From positions 1 through 10,422 of the forward strand of contig CAZTJY010000128.1 in assembly GCA_964613725.1 (NCBI GenBank): a stretch of 10,422 bases of DNA, written 5' to 3'. Shown here piece by piece: positions 1 through 6,484 of the stretch. The notes under the pieces are model-generated. The model worked only from the letters and a program-made list of their open reading frames with translations, was not told the origin of the DNA and ran no database searches. The DNA comes from Parapedobacter sp964613725 (lineage in GTDB: Bacteria; Bacteroidota; Bacteroidia; Sphingobacteriales; Sphingobacteriaceae). A program made the translations under genes and the position numbers. Every line of letters begins with the position of its first letter. Positions within the stretch are counted from its first letter, which is position 1.

Positions 1-716
1 ATCATCAAGGTGGATTGCTCTTTGGCTACCATCAACGGGTCAACACCTTTGGAAAATACCAGCAGTTGCCCCGCCCCATAGGTGTTGCCATTTACTTCCA
101 CGCTGCCCCGCACCATGTAGGCTCCTCGCTCACTATGCCCGGTAGGCAAGCCAAAGTGGGCGCCTTGATCCAACTCAACATGCACATAGAACAACGGTGA
201 ATGCGTTTTCACCGCATTTTTCAATCCGTATGCATCTCCGGCAATCAAACGCATCCACACCCCTTTATCAGTAAAAACAGGCAGTTGATCGGGTTGATAA
301 TTATCGAACGACGGATCGCTTTCCTCATCCTCTTCCGGAAGCGCAACCCAGGTCTGCAGCAATTCCAGTTCGCCGCCAGCCAGCATTGCCGGGTCTTCGA
401 ACCGCTCACTGTGCGAAATGCCTTTGCCCGCGGTCATCCAATTGACCTCACCCGGTTTGATTTCCTGCTCCACGCCAAGGCTATCCCTGTGCATCACTTT
501 ACCATTCAGCAAATAACTAACGGTGGATAACCCAATATGCGGATGTGGCAGCACATCCAGGCTAGTTGCTGGTGCCACAGGAATATTTACCGGGCCACCG
601 TGGTCCATGAATATAAATGGGCCGACCATCCTACGCAGCTGATAGGGAAGAATGCGCTTTACGGCAAAACCTTCCGATAGTTCGGCTTTTCTAGCTTCTA
701 TAACAATATCGAGCAT
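1..716 (-). CDS. Pirin-family bicupin protein (3' end beyond window)
   Basis: I translated this from the reverse complement. The frame is open from an ATG at 716 to the left edge, giving 238 codons, so about 50 C-terminal residues of a usual pirin (about 290 aa) are missing off-window. The N-terminal cupin carries the pirin metal set: PHPHIG supplies H58 and H60, and GKGISHSERF supplies H102 and E104. The C-terminal cupin begins around residue 165 and includes SERGAYMVRGSVEVNG. Family members are cytoplasmic Fe-binding proteins; some have quercetin 2,3-dioxygenase activity and others act as redox-sensitive regulators, so the substrate here cannot be told. It lies 27 bases downstream of the Crp/Fnr remnant on the same strand. 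The upstream leader is AT-rich and shows no clear TAnnTTTG box. The family call is secure; the function is open. Confidence 0.93.
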   Translation of the reverse strand, partial: MLDIVIEARKAELSEGFAVKRILPYQLRRMVGPFIFMDHGGPVNIPVAPATSLDVLPHPHIGLSTVSYLLNGKVMHRDSLGVEQEIKPGEVNWMTAGKGISHSERFEDPAMLAGGELELLQTWVALPEEDEESDPSFDNYQPDQLPVFTDKGVWMRLIAGDAYGLKNAVKTHSPLFYVHVELDQGAHFGLPTGHSERGAYMVRGSVEVNGNTYGAGQLLVFSKGVDPLMVAKEQSTLM

Positions 717-743
717 AACAAAACCTTTAAAAGTTAAATTTGA

Positions 744-983
744 CTATTGATTCCCAAGGTACTGACTTTTATTTATTTCTCGGTTAATCGTATGTTTCCT
801 GAAAATCACGTTGATGGCTGCCCACCAATTTTCGATAACGAGGTCCAAAACGTGCTCGGCACCTTTTTCATCGACATAGATTTACGCATAGTGCCTTATC
901 AACTCGAAATCTTCATCCGGGATTGGCGCTGAAATATATCGATCCAGATAATTGCGGAGAAACTTCCCTAAATGTCAGTCCAT
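744..983 (-). pseudogene. Remnant of a Crp/Fnr-family transcriptional regulator
   Basis: One minus-strand frame from an ATG at 983 to a TAG at 744 reads as pieces of a Bacteroidota Crp/Fnr cNMP-binding regulator, broken by a TGA at 977-975 and a TAA at 884-882. The first block (974-885) contains FLRNYLDRYISAPIPDEDF and ELIRHYA, resembling the N-terminal helix region of these proteins. The second block (881 to about 814) contains VDEKGAEHVLDLVIENWW, resembling the cyclic-nucleotide-domain strand normally written VDEKGxEHxLxxxIENWW. In intact members these blocks are separated by roughly 35 residues, which are missing here. Everything after ENWW, including the rest of the domain and the HTH domain, is absent or unrecognisable. 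This is a deleted and stopped gene, not a functional product. The homology is recognised from memory of the family, without a database search. Confidence 0.68.
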
Positions 984-1231
984 CTTCGCCGAGCGCCCGC
1001 CGTAAGGACGGCAATGGACGCCTTTCCCATGCCATGTAAGGACAGGATTTCCTTTTCGTTATACGTAGACAGTTGTTTCAATTCGGTGATGCCGATATTT
1101 ATCAGCGCTCGCCGCGCCGGAGCGCTCAATAAGGAAAGAAATCCTTCGGATGGTTTTCGTGTCGCTTCGCAAGCCGGACAAGTCGGACAATCGGTGCTTC
1201 CATTTTCTTCATCCGGTTCAGTGATGTTCAC
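968..1231 (-). CDS. Small helix-hairpin-helix / RNAP alpha-CTD-like protein, C-terminus apparently frameshifted
   Basis: Read from a GTG at 1231, this is 87 aa. A CPTCPAC motif (Cys15, Cys18, Cys21) looks like a small zinc site. FLSLLSAPARRAL (31-43) and LKQLSTYNEKEI (51-62) lead into LHGMGKASIAVL (65-76), a helix-hairpin-helix resembling the C-terminal domain of the RNA polymerase alpha subunit. Similar small proteins are widespread in Bacteroidota and have no established role; nucleic-acid binding is inferred. I chose GTG 1231 because the frame upstream of it lies inside the SRPBCC gene and is not family-like. The overlap with that gene is 14 bases, which suggests co-translation. After residue 76 the frame gives TAGARRRWTDI and stops. 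Dropping one base (A at 1003) restores RRALGEDGLTFRE, which fits the family, and the frame then runs to a TGA at 913. The HhH core is intact, so the gene may still work; it could also be a pseudogene. Confidence 0.66.
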   Translation of the reverse strand: MNITEPDEENGSTDCPTCPACEATRKPSEGFLSLLSAPARRALINIGITELKQLSTYNEKEILSLHGMGKASIAVLTAGARRRWTDI

Positions 1232-1682
1232 AGATTTCCTTGAGCTTTTCCAGCGCCTTGGGATACGTATGCTGGAAGTATTCAACCATCTGATCGTTAA
1301 CGTCAATATCCACGGTCACGGTGGTTGAGCCGCCCTGTTCCTTAAACGTATAGTTTTCAAATCCCTGCCAATCTTCGGCGATCGGTCCTTCGGTAATTTC
1401 GCGGTCTCCATCCAAAATCCCTGCATATTCGATAGAAATGAATTGGTTGGGTGTATTTTCCCGGATGTAACCGACCATCCCTTCCCGTTTACCCTGTTTA
1501 TCCGTACCCACAAATAACACCTTTGAACCTATCGTCCAGCTTCCCTCCATATCGCCACCTTCATAGTCCGAGCTAGGATTAAATACCGATGTCCATTGTT
1601 TAAATGTTTCCTTACCAATCATCTTGTTGTACACCGTAGCCACTGGAGCGTTAATCGATGTGGTGAATCGCATCCTTTCCAT
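1218..1682 (-). CDS. SRPBCC / AHSA1-like (START superfamily) protein
   Basis: This is 154 aa, a normal length for a single-domain SRPBCC protein. The N-terminal MRFTTSINAPVATVYNKMIG is the usual first strand and helix. It is followed by FKQWTSVFNPSSDYEGG, a GSWTIGSKVLFVG strand pair, and the C-terminal long helix (about 132-152) that closes the hydrophobic pocket. The family binds hydrophobic ligands or, in Aha1 relatives, protein partners; nothing here identifies the ligand. Start: ATG at 1682 is used, but ATG at 1673 (Met4) is equally reasonable because family members often begin just before the first strand. The 3' end overlaps the GTG of the HhH gene by 14 bases, so the two are probably co-transcribed. 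A possible TAccTTTG -7 box lies 36 bases upstream. Confidence 0.88.
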   Translation of the reverse strand: MERMRFTTSINAPVATVYNKMIGKETFKQWTSVFNPSSDYEGGDMEGSWTIGSKVLFVGTDKQGKREGMVGYIRENTPNQFISIEYAGILDGDREITEGPIAEDWQGFENYTFKEQGGSTTVTVDIDVNDQMVEYFQHTYPKALEKLKEICEHH

Positions 1683-1717
1683 GTCTATTTAATTTTAATG
1701 TTTCAAAACTAATAATA

Positions 1718-1725
1718 CAAAGGTA
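1718..1725 (-). promoter_or_regulatory. Candidate -7 box for the SRPBCC gene
   Basis: The reverse strand reads TACCTTTG, matching the Bacteroidota TAnnTTTG -7 consensus, 36 bases before the ATG at 1682. No TTG-type -33 element sits at the expected spacing, so the call rests on one element. Confidence 0.38.
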
Positions 1726-1876
1726 CTGTCCATTCATTGGTTCTTGTGTTGGTACAATGCGTCAATATGTAGGGGCATATACGACAAAATTGAGAAGCCT
1801 ATAGGCCTGCGAAGCCGCCCCGTGGTGGGAACGAAATAGTGCCGGCATGAAGAATCGTGAAGGTGCTTCCCAAATT

Positions 1877-1884
1877 TAATTTTG
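1877..1884 (+). promoter_or_regulatory. Candidate -7 box for the YegP-family gene
   Basis: TAATTTTG matches TAnnTTTG and would give a leader of roughly 70 bases before the ATG at 1963. No matching -33 TTG is seen, and AT-rich sequence yields such matches by chance. Confidence 0.33.
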
Positions 1885-1962
1885 ATTTAAGTTACAGTTC
1901 CTTAAATTAGCCTTCAGAACATCCGTATTAATTCACTTATCGTAAACTAAAATCAATAAATC

Positions 1963-2295
1963 ATGGGAAAATTTGTGATTTCAACACGTAAGAATGGGGA
2001 GTTTCAATTCGTTTTGAAAGCAGGCAATGGCGAAGTCATTCTAACCAGTGAAGGGTATACCGCCAAGGCTTCTTGCCTTAACGGCATCGAGTCGGTAAAG
2101 AAAAACAGTACAGACGACAACAGGTATGACCGGAAAGAAGCGAAGAACGGTAAACACTTCTTCAACCTCAAAGCCGGAAACGGCCAAATCATCGGGTCGA
2201 GCGAAATGTATGAATCCGCCGCTGGCCGTGATAAAGGGATCGAATCGGTGAAACGGAATGCCCCCGACGCGACGACGGACGACCAGTCCGAATAA
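1963..2295 (+). CDS. YegP-family protein with two DUF1508 repeats
   Basis: This 110-aa protein, the same size as E. coli YegP, has two tandem DUF1508 units. Repeat 1 (about 1-49) contains GEFQFVLKAGNGEVILTSE and GIESVKKN. Repeat 2 (about 58-103) contains FFNLKAGNGQIIGSSE and GIESVKRN. The shared pattern is F-x-LKAGNG-x-(I/V)I-x-(T/S)SE followed by GIESVK. Each unit folds as a small beta-beta-beta-alpha element in solved relatives; the biochemical role is unknown. The short tail (DATTDDQSE) is acidic and probably disordered. There is no signal peptide. The gene is monocistronic, with its own upstream region and a strong intrinsic terminator directly after the stop. The family call is secure and no function is assigned. 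Confidence 0.94.
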   Translation: MGKFVISTRKNGEFQFVLKAGNGEVILTSEGYTAKASCLNGIESVKKNSTDDNRYDRKEAKNGKHFFNLKAGNGQIIGSSEMYESAAGRDKGIESVKRNAPDATTDDQSE

Positions 2296-2301
2296 CCTGA
2301 C

Positions 2302-2344
2302 AAGCGGATTGGCATGAAATCTTTTCTTCCAATCCGCTTTTTTT
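2302..2344 (+). terminator. Rho-independent terminator after the YegP-family gene
   Basis: AAGCGGATTGG (2302-2312) pairs perfectly with CCAATCCGCTT (2329-2339), an 11-bp stem with a 16-base loop, followed by a T run to 2344. It starts 6 bases past the stop codon and insulates ilvE from upstream transcription. Confidence 0.88.
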
Positions 2345-2374
2345 CCTAACTTGCCACCCTAATAATACATAGTT

Positions 2375-3445
2375 ATGAGCGAGGCAGTAACAACAGCAAT
2401 CCGGGTGGAGCAAACGCGACAGTCAAGACTGCCGCAAGTGGATTTTAACAACCTAAAATTTGGTCAAATCTTCTCGGACCACATGCTGGTGGCCGATTTT
2501 GCCAATGGCGATTGGCAAGACGTGCGTATCGTGCCCTATGGCAACTTGTCGCTCAGCCCTGCCACCTCGGCCCTCCACTACGGCCAATCCATTTTTGAAG
2601 GTTTGAAGGCCTACAAATTCGCGGACGGTACGGTGAGCATTTTCCGACCGGACAAAAACTACGAGCGGTTCAATAAATCGGCTGCACGGTTGGAAATGCC
2701 CGAGCTTCCCGAAGAACTGTTCATCGGCGGACTGAAAACATTGATTGACCTCGATCGCGATTGGGTACCGAGCACCAATGGCGCTTCGCTCTATATCCGT
2801 CCGTTTATGTTCGCCACGGAGGCCGCATTGGGCGTGCATCCTTCCGATGCGTATAAATTCATCGTCATCACTGGACCGGTAGGCGCCTATTACAACAAGC
2901 CGCTACGCCTGAAAATCGAAACACACTTCACGCGCGCTGCTGAAGGGGGCGTCGGTTTTTCTAAGAATGCGGGCAACTACGCTCTTTCACTCCATCCTAC
3001 TCGTCTTGCGCAGGAAGAGGGATACGACCAGCTGATGTGGACGGATGCCAAGGAACACAAGTATGTAGAAGAAGCGGGGACCGCCAATCTGGTATTCCGT
3101 GTAGGCGACACAATCATAACCCCATCGGCAGACACCATTCTCCACGGCATCACCCGCCGGACCATCGTCGAGATCGCGCGGCATTGGGGCTATCGGGTTG
3201 AAGAACGTAAAGTGTTGGTCGAGGAGTTGATTGATGGCATCGAAAACGGCCGTGTAACTGAGGCATTCGCTGCGGGTACCGCTGCCACACTTACGCCGAT
3301 CACGGAACTCGGATACGAAGGCAAGCGTTACACCTTAACGGATCCCGCCACACGCGAATTTTCCAACAAAGTTCTTCAATACCTCAACGACCTCCGTTAC
3401 GGGCGTATGGACGACGAATTCGGGTGGAACGTTATTGTGGGCTAA
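2375..3445 (+). CDS. ilvE: Branched-chain amino acid aminotransferase (class IV PLP enzyme)
   Basis: This 356-aa cytoplasmic enzyme interconverts Leu, Ile and Val with their 2-oxo acids, using glutamate/2-oxoglutarate and PLP. It is the long form related to human and yeast BCATs rather than the roughly 310-aa E. coli form. Visible signatures are HYGQSIFEGLKAYKF (68-82), the PLP lysine K197 in GFSKNAGNY, E233 in VEEAGTANLVF (PLP ring nitrogen contact), ILHGITRRTIVEIA and the late AAGTAATLTPI phosphate-binding loop. The ATG at 2375 gives the expected N-terminal extension before the first strand. The terminator just upstream implies its own promoter in 2345-2374, but I see no canonical TAnnTTTG there. 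Its last 14 bases overlap the last 14 bases of convergent miaA. Confidence 0.97.
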   Translation: MSEAVTTAIRVEQTRQSRLPQVDFNNLKFGQIFSDHMLVADFANGDWQDVRIVPYGNLSLSPATSALHYGQSIFEGLKAYKFADGTVSIFRPDKNYERFNKSAARLEMPELPEELFIGGLKTLIDLDRDWVPSTNGASLYIRPFMFATEAALGVHPSDAYKFIVITGPVGAYYNKPLRLKIETHFTRAAEGGVGFSKNAGNYALSLHPTRLAQEEGYDQLMWTDAKEHKYVEEAGTANLVFRVGDTIITPSADTILHGITRRTIVEIARHWGYRVEERKVLVEELIDGIENGRVTEAFAAGTAATLTPITELGYEGKRYTLTDPATREFSNKVLQYLNDLRYGRMDDEFGWNVIVG

Positions 3446-4346
3446 CCCACGACGAAACGTAAGCCACCATCCCGTCCGTATCTTCGGGTGCAAACCATAC
3501 CGTGGATCCATCTTTGCGGAACCATGTGAGCTGTCGCTTTGCGTATCGCCGGGTGTGTTGCTTTATTTTATCCACGGCATTTTCCAATGTGTACGTCCCG
3601 TCTAGGTAGGCGAATAATTCTGCATATCCAACCGTCTGCAATGGCGGCTTTTCGCGATACGGCAGCAGCGACCTCACCTCATCCAGCAGCCCGGCAGCCA
3701 TCATCGCATCCACGCGGGTATTGATGCGTTGGTACAAGCGCTCCCGATCGGTATTAAGCCCCACATTTACCACCCCAAACGGACGCTCCACGATATGCCC
3801 CTGACGAAAATATGAAAACGGTTTACCCGTGCTTTCAAACACCTCAAGCGCTCGAATAATACGCTGCGGATTCCGGCTGTCCATTTCATGGAAATATACT
3901 GGGTCTGCCTGTTTAAGCATGGCTTGGAGCGGCTCCAGCCCTTGCTCCAGGTAAAGTGTGTTCAATCGGTCACGAATCCCGGGCAGGGGCTTGGGCAAAT
4001 CATCAAGCCCTCGGCAAACCGCACGCACGAACAATCCCGAGCCGCCCACTAACACCACCACATCGTGGCGCGAAAATAACTCCCCCAACAACGCTAAGGC
4101 ATCGCGCTCGTAGTCGCCCGCCGAGTAATCATCCCTAATACCATGCGAGTTGATAAAATAATGGGGCACCGACGCTAACTCCTCGTCGCTGGGCTTCGCC
4201 GTGCCGATGGTCATCTCCCGGTAAAACTGGCGCGAATCAGCTGAAATAACAGCCGTTTGGAAATGCTGTGCGATTCGTATACCCGCTGCTGTCTTTCCTA
4301 CGGCAGTGGGCCCCACCACACACACCAATGTCTTTGCGGCGGCCAT
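3432..4346 (-). CDS. miaA: tRNA dimethylallyltransferase (i6A37 synthase)
   Basis: MiaA transfers dimethylallyl from DMAPP to N6 of A37 in tRNAs reading UNN codons. The product is 304 aa, normal for the family. It shows the P-loop GPTAVGKT (12-19), the ADSRQFYREMTIGTAKP block (36-52) with catalytic-region Asp37, GGSGLF (101-106), NPQRIIRALEV (159-169) and the C-terminal RYAKRQLTWFRKD (267-279). The ATG at 4346 shares its A with the TAA of the upstream pRiA4b ORF-3-like gene (TAATG), so the two are probably translationally coupled. It is the last gene of the pdxA-cca-ORF3-miaA series. The 3' end overlaps convergent ilvE, and no conventional terminator is visible. Confidence 0.97.
   Translation of the reverse strand: MAAAKTLVCVVGPTAVGKTAAGIRIAQHFQTAVISADSRQFYREMTIGTAKPSDEELASVPHYFINSHGIRDDYSAGDYERDALALLGELFSRHDVVVLVGGSGLFVRAVCRGLDDLPKPLPGIRDRLNTLYLEQGLEPLQAMLKQADPVYFHEMDSRNPQRIIRALEVFESTGKPFSYFRQGHIVERPFGVVNVGLNTDRERLYQRINTRVDAMMAAGLLDEVRSLLPYREKPPLQTVGYAELFAYLDGTYTLENAVDKIKQHTRRYAKRQLTWFRKDGSTVWFAPEDTDGMVAYVSSWVSPQ
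3437..3450. repeat. Small perfect inverted repeat at the ilvE/miaA convergence
   Basis: GTGGG-CTAA-CCCAC forms a 5-bp stem with a 4-base loop spanning the ilvE stop codon and the last miaA codons. Neither side is followed by a T run, so it is not a standard intrinsic terminator, though it could slow polymerase in both directions. Confidence 0.35.
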
Positions 4347-4936
4347 TAATAATCTTCCCCATACCCCTCATTTCCATCCTCATTCCCATCCGCTTTGCCG
4401 CCTTCCTGCTCTTCTTCGTCCAACATATCCAAATCTTCCTCCTCATTGATACCGTATTCGGTCTCACCCAAGAAGTCATACTCGTCTTCCTTCTTCGCGG
4501 CACCGTTATCTCCGACGACCTTGGCACCGGACAATTTCGGCACCTGCCCGATACTCTTGAACAATGCGGGATAAACCTTGCCTTCCTCCTCTTTCAGTAT
4601 CTTAATCAATTGCACATGGAAATCAAGCGGTCGGTCAAAGTTATATATGTAATAAAATTTTTGATGGGGGTCGTTAACAAACTTGTTCAATTTCGATTCT
4701 TCCATCAATGCCACACCCTGGCTTTTCTTCAACTCACTGGGTAGGTAGGCGATTTCCGCACCCTTTTTCCATCGGTCGTTACTCACGTAAAATGAAGACG
4801 ACAATTCTGGATCATAGCCCGTAGCGGCATGAAACGCGTTATGGAGGTCTAAAAAGGTGTGCTTCGGCAGCACATCGATTTCGCGGGACACGTCATCGTA
4901 ATCTTCAAATGAAACCCTAAAACGATAGATAGCCAT
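4346..4936 (-). CDS. pRiA4b ORF-3-like (IS1096 TnpR-type) protein with acidic tail
   Basis: This 196-aa protein begins MAIYRFRVSFEDYDDVSREI, the typical opening of the plasmid pRiA4b ORF-3-like domain. It continues with TFLDLHNAFHAATGYD (27-42), SFYVSNDRWKKG (48-59) and FYYIYNFDRPLDFHVQL (94-110), where YIYNFDRPLDFHV is the family's usual core strand (often YxYDFGDxWxHxV). The family is found both in mobile elements and as a chromosomal gene, and its function is unknown. From about residue 150 the tail is highly acidic (EEEDLDMLDEEEQEGG and a run rich in D, E, G, N), probably disordered. No transposase or inverted repeats surround it, so here it is a resident gene and not part of an IS. It overlaps miaA by one base (TAATG) and follows the cca-type gene by 55 bases. 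Confidence 0.9.
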   Translation of the reverse strand: MAIYRFRVSFEDYDDVSREIDVLPKHTFLDLHNAFHAATGYDPELSSSFYVSNDRWKKGAEIAYLPSELKKSQGVALMEESKLNKFVNDPHQKFYYIYNFDRPLDFHVQLIKILKEEEGKVYPALFKSIGQVPKLSGAKVVGDNGAAKKEDEYDFLGETEYGINEEEDLDMLDEEEQEGGKADGNEDGNEGYGEDY

Positions 4937-4948
4937 AATACTTCCCTC

Positions 4949-4969
4949 TAGTTTGTTTTATGTAAACTA
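4949..4969. repeat. Inverted repeat in the leader of the pRiA4b ORF-3-like gene
   Basis: TAGTTT and AAACTA flank a 9-base AT-rich spacer, 12 bases before the ATG at 4936. The symmetry could be an operator half-site pair or chance in AT-rich sequence. It is the only structured element in the 55-base gap between the two genes. Confidence 0.3.
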
Positions 4970-4991
4970 ATACAAATATCTAAAAATATCC

Positions 4992-6404
4992 CTATACGTC
5001 CACTTTAGGCACCAACCCCAACGCCTTGCCTTTCCCGAGCATGAAACGGTAAGCCTCGTCCCGGCTGTTCGGGATATCCCCTTCCAATATGGCCTCGCGG
5101 ATCGCATTCTTAATGGTACCTACCATCTTTCCGGGGGGGAGCCCGAAAGCGTCCATCACGTCCTGACCCGTTACCGGTGGCTGCCAATTACGGATTTGGT
5201 CCCGTTCTTCCACATCCTTAAGCTTTTGCTTTACGAGCTCGAAATTCTGTCGGTATTTTTTCTTCTTATAATCATTCTTTGTGGTCACATCGGCATGGCA
5301 TAACAGCATCAGGCTATCGATGTCGTCACCCGCCTCAAACAGCAACCGTCGCACAGCCGAATCGGTCACGGTATCCTGGGCCAACACGATAGGGCGCAGG
5401 TGGAGAGCCACCAGTTTCTGCACGAACTTCATCCGTTCGTTGAGCGGCAGCTTTAGTTCAGCAAAGAGTTTCGGCACCATGCGTGCCCCCTTGTCCTCAT
5501 GGCCATGGAATGTCCATCCGTGCCGTTTGTCGAAGCGCTTGGTAGCAGGCTTGGCAATATCGTGCATAATCGCGGCCCACCGCAGCCACAAGTCGCCGCT
5601 GAGCTCAGACACATTGTCCAACACCTCCAATGTATGGTAAAAGTTATCCTTATGCCCCTTTCCGTCAATCACTTCAACGCCATAGAGATTAGCCATTGCT
5701 GGGAAGACTAGCTGCAATAAACCAACGTCAAACAGGTATTTGAACCCGATAGAGGGTTTCGTTGCCAGCACCACCTTATTGAGTTCATCAATGACACGCT
5801 CGCGCGAAATGATTTTAATCCGTTCCTTATTATCGGTTATGGCCTTGATGGCCAGCACATCGATCTTGAAATTCAATTGCGTGGCAAAGCGTATGGCGCG
5901 CATCATACGCAACGGATCATCGCGGAAAGTCACATTGGGGTCGAGCGGCGTCCGGATAATGCGGTGCTGGATATCGCTCCGTCCATTAAAAGGATCGAGC
6001 AGCCGTCCGAAATCGGCCCTATTAAGCGATAATGCCATGGCGTTAATGGTAAAATCGCGTCGGTTCTGGTCATCTGCCAAGGTCCCATCTTCTACAATGG
6101 GCTTACGCGAATCGGCTCGGTAAGATTCTTTCCGGGCGCCCACAAATTCGAGCTGCAGGGCTTCGTGGTGGAGGGAGGCCGTTCCAAAATTCTTATAAAC
6201 CGCCACCTTAGCCCCCAATCGCTTACCCACGCGCGTGGCGAAATCGATACCACTTCCTACTACCACGACATCGATATCGTTCCGGAACTCGCGCTTCATA
6301 ATCCGGTCACGCACGTACCCACCCACCACAAAGCACGCCACCCCCAAGTCACTTGCCACATCGCTAAGCAGTGAAAATATCGGATGGTCCAGGTAGTCAC
6401 TCAT
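4992..6404 (-). CDS. cca: CCA-adding-type tRNA nucleotidyltransferase with HD domain
   Basis: This class II polymerase-beta-fold nucleotidyltransferase is expected to add or repair the 3' CCA end of tRNA. From the chosen start it is 470 aa. It shows FVVGGYVRD (25-33), the metal-binding DID pair (D43, D45), RRDFTINAMALSL (115-127), FRDDPLRMMRAIRFA (160-174) and an HD phosphohydrolase region with YHTLEVL (256-262), MHDIAKP (280-286) and FHGHED (299-304). The HD domain suggests an added 2',3'-cyclic phosphatase or nuclease role. Start: the frame extends to a TTG at 6443, but the ATG at 6404 gives MSDYLDHPIFS, the usual family N-terminus; an ATG at 6419 is also possible. It lies 80 bases downstream of pdxA on the same strand. 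A poly(A) polymerase (pcnB-like) activity cannot be excluded by sequence, but the domain layout favours CCA addition. Confidence 0.93.
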   Translation of the reverse strand: MSDYLDHPIFSLLSDVASDLGVACFVVGGYVRDRIMKREFRNDIDVVVVGSGIDFATRVGKRLGAKVAVYKNFGTASLHHEALQLEFVGARKESYRADSRKPIVEDGTLADDQNRRDFTINAMALSLNRADFGRLLDPFNGRSDIQHRIIRTPLDPNVTFRDDPLRMMRAIRFATQLNFKIDVLAIKAITDNKERIKIISRERVIDELNKVVLATKPSIGFKYLFDVGLLQLVFPAMANLYGVEVIDGKGHKDNFYHTLEVLDNVSELSGDLWLRWAAIMHDIAKPATKRFDKRHGWTFHGHEDKGARMVPKLFAELKLPLNERMKFVQKLVALHLRPIVLAQDTVTDSAVRRLLFEAGDDIDSLMLLCHADVTTKNDYKKKKYRQNFELVKQKLKDVEERDQIRNWQPPVTGQDVMDAFGLPPGKMVGTIKNAIREAILEGDIPNSRDEAYRFMLGKGKALGLVPKVDV

Positions 6405-6484
6405 GATTGTCTCGGGCATCGGCAATTCGTATTTGGTCGGCAAAAATACATATTCGTCGGCTAATCCCGTGCCCCAATGGGGGA

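Larger units (their letters stand above)
1683..1962. other. Divergent intergenic region between SRPBCC and YegP genes
   Basis: These 280 bases separate two divergently transcribed genes. Each flank is AT-rich with a candidate -7 box. The middle (about 1797-1850) is GC-richer and includes the 10-base palindrome GCCTATAGGC at 1797-1806. I see no convincing coding frame, RNA gene or terminator. A 15-codon ATG frame at 1758 has no supporting features. Confidence 0.5.

Noticed and set aside
15..530. Two plus-strand frames over the left end
   Set aside because: They lie antisense to the pirin gene, whose metal-binding motifs are clear on the minus strand; neither resembles a protein family.
747..932. 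Plus-strand 61-codon frame
   Set aside because: It is antisense to the Crp/Fnr remnant, which explains the region better.
972..1328. Plus-strand 118-codon frame
   Set aside because: It mirrors the HhH and SRPBCC genes on the opposite strand and has no family features.
1758..1805. 15-codon ORF starting ATGCGTCAA
   Set aside because: Too short, with no supporting promoter, conservation or similarity that can be seen.
1797..1806. Palindrome GCCTATAGGC as an operator
   Set aside because: Ten bases only, not positioned against a promoter and not repeated; chance is likely.
3437..3450. Bidirectional intrinsic terminator for ilvE and miaA
   Set aside because: The stem is only 5 bp and no T run follows on either strand.
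4268..4744. Plus-strand 158-codon hydrophobic frame suggesting a membrane protein
   Set aside because: The hydrophobicity arises from reading the acidic tail of the pRiA4b ORF-3-like gene in antisense (GAA/GAT become TTC/ATC).
4346..4936. Mobile element suggested by the IS1096-passenger family name
   Set aside because: No transposase, terminal inverted repeats or target duplication flank it, and it is coupled to miaA.
6405..6443. N-terminal extension of the CCA enzyme from TTG 6443
   Set aside because: The 13 extra residues are not family-like, while ATG 6404 gives the standard MSDYLDHPIF opening.
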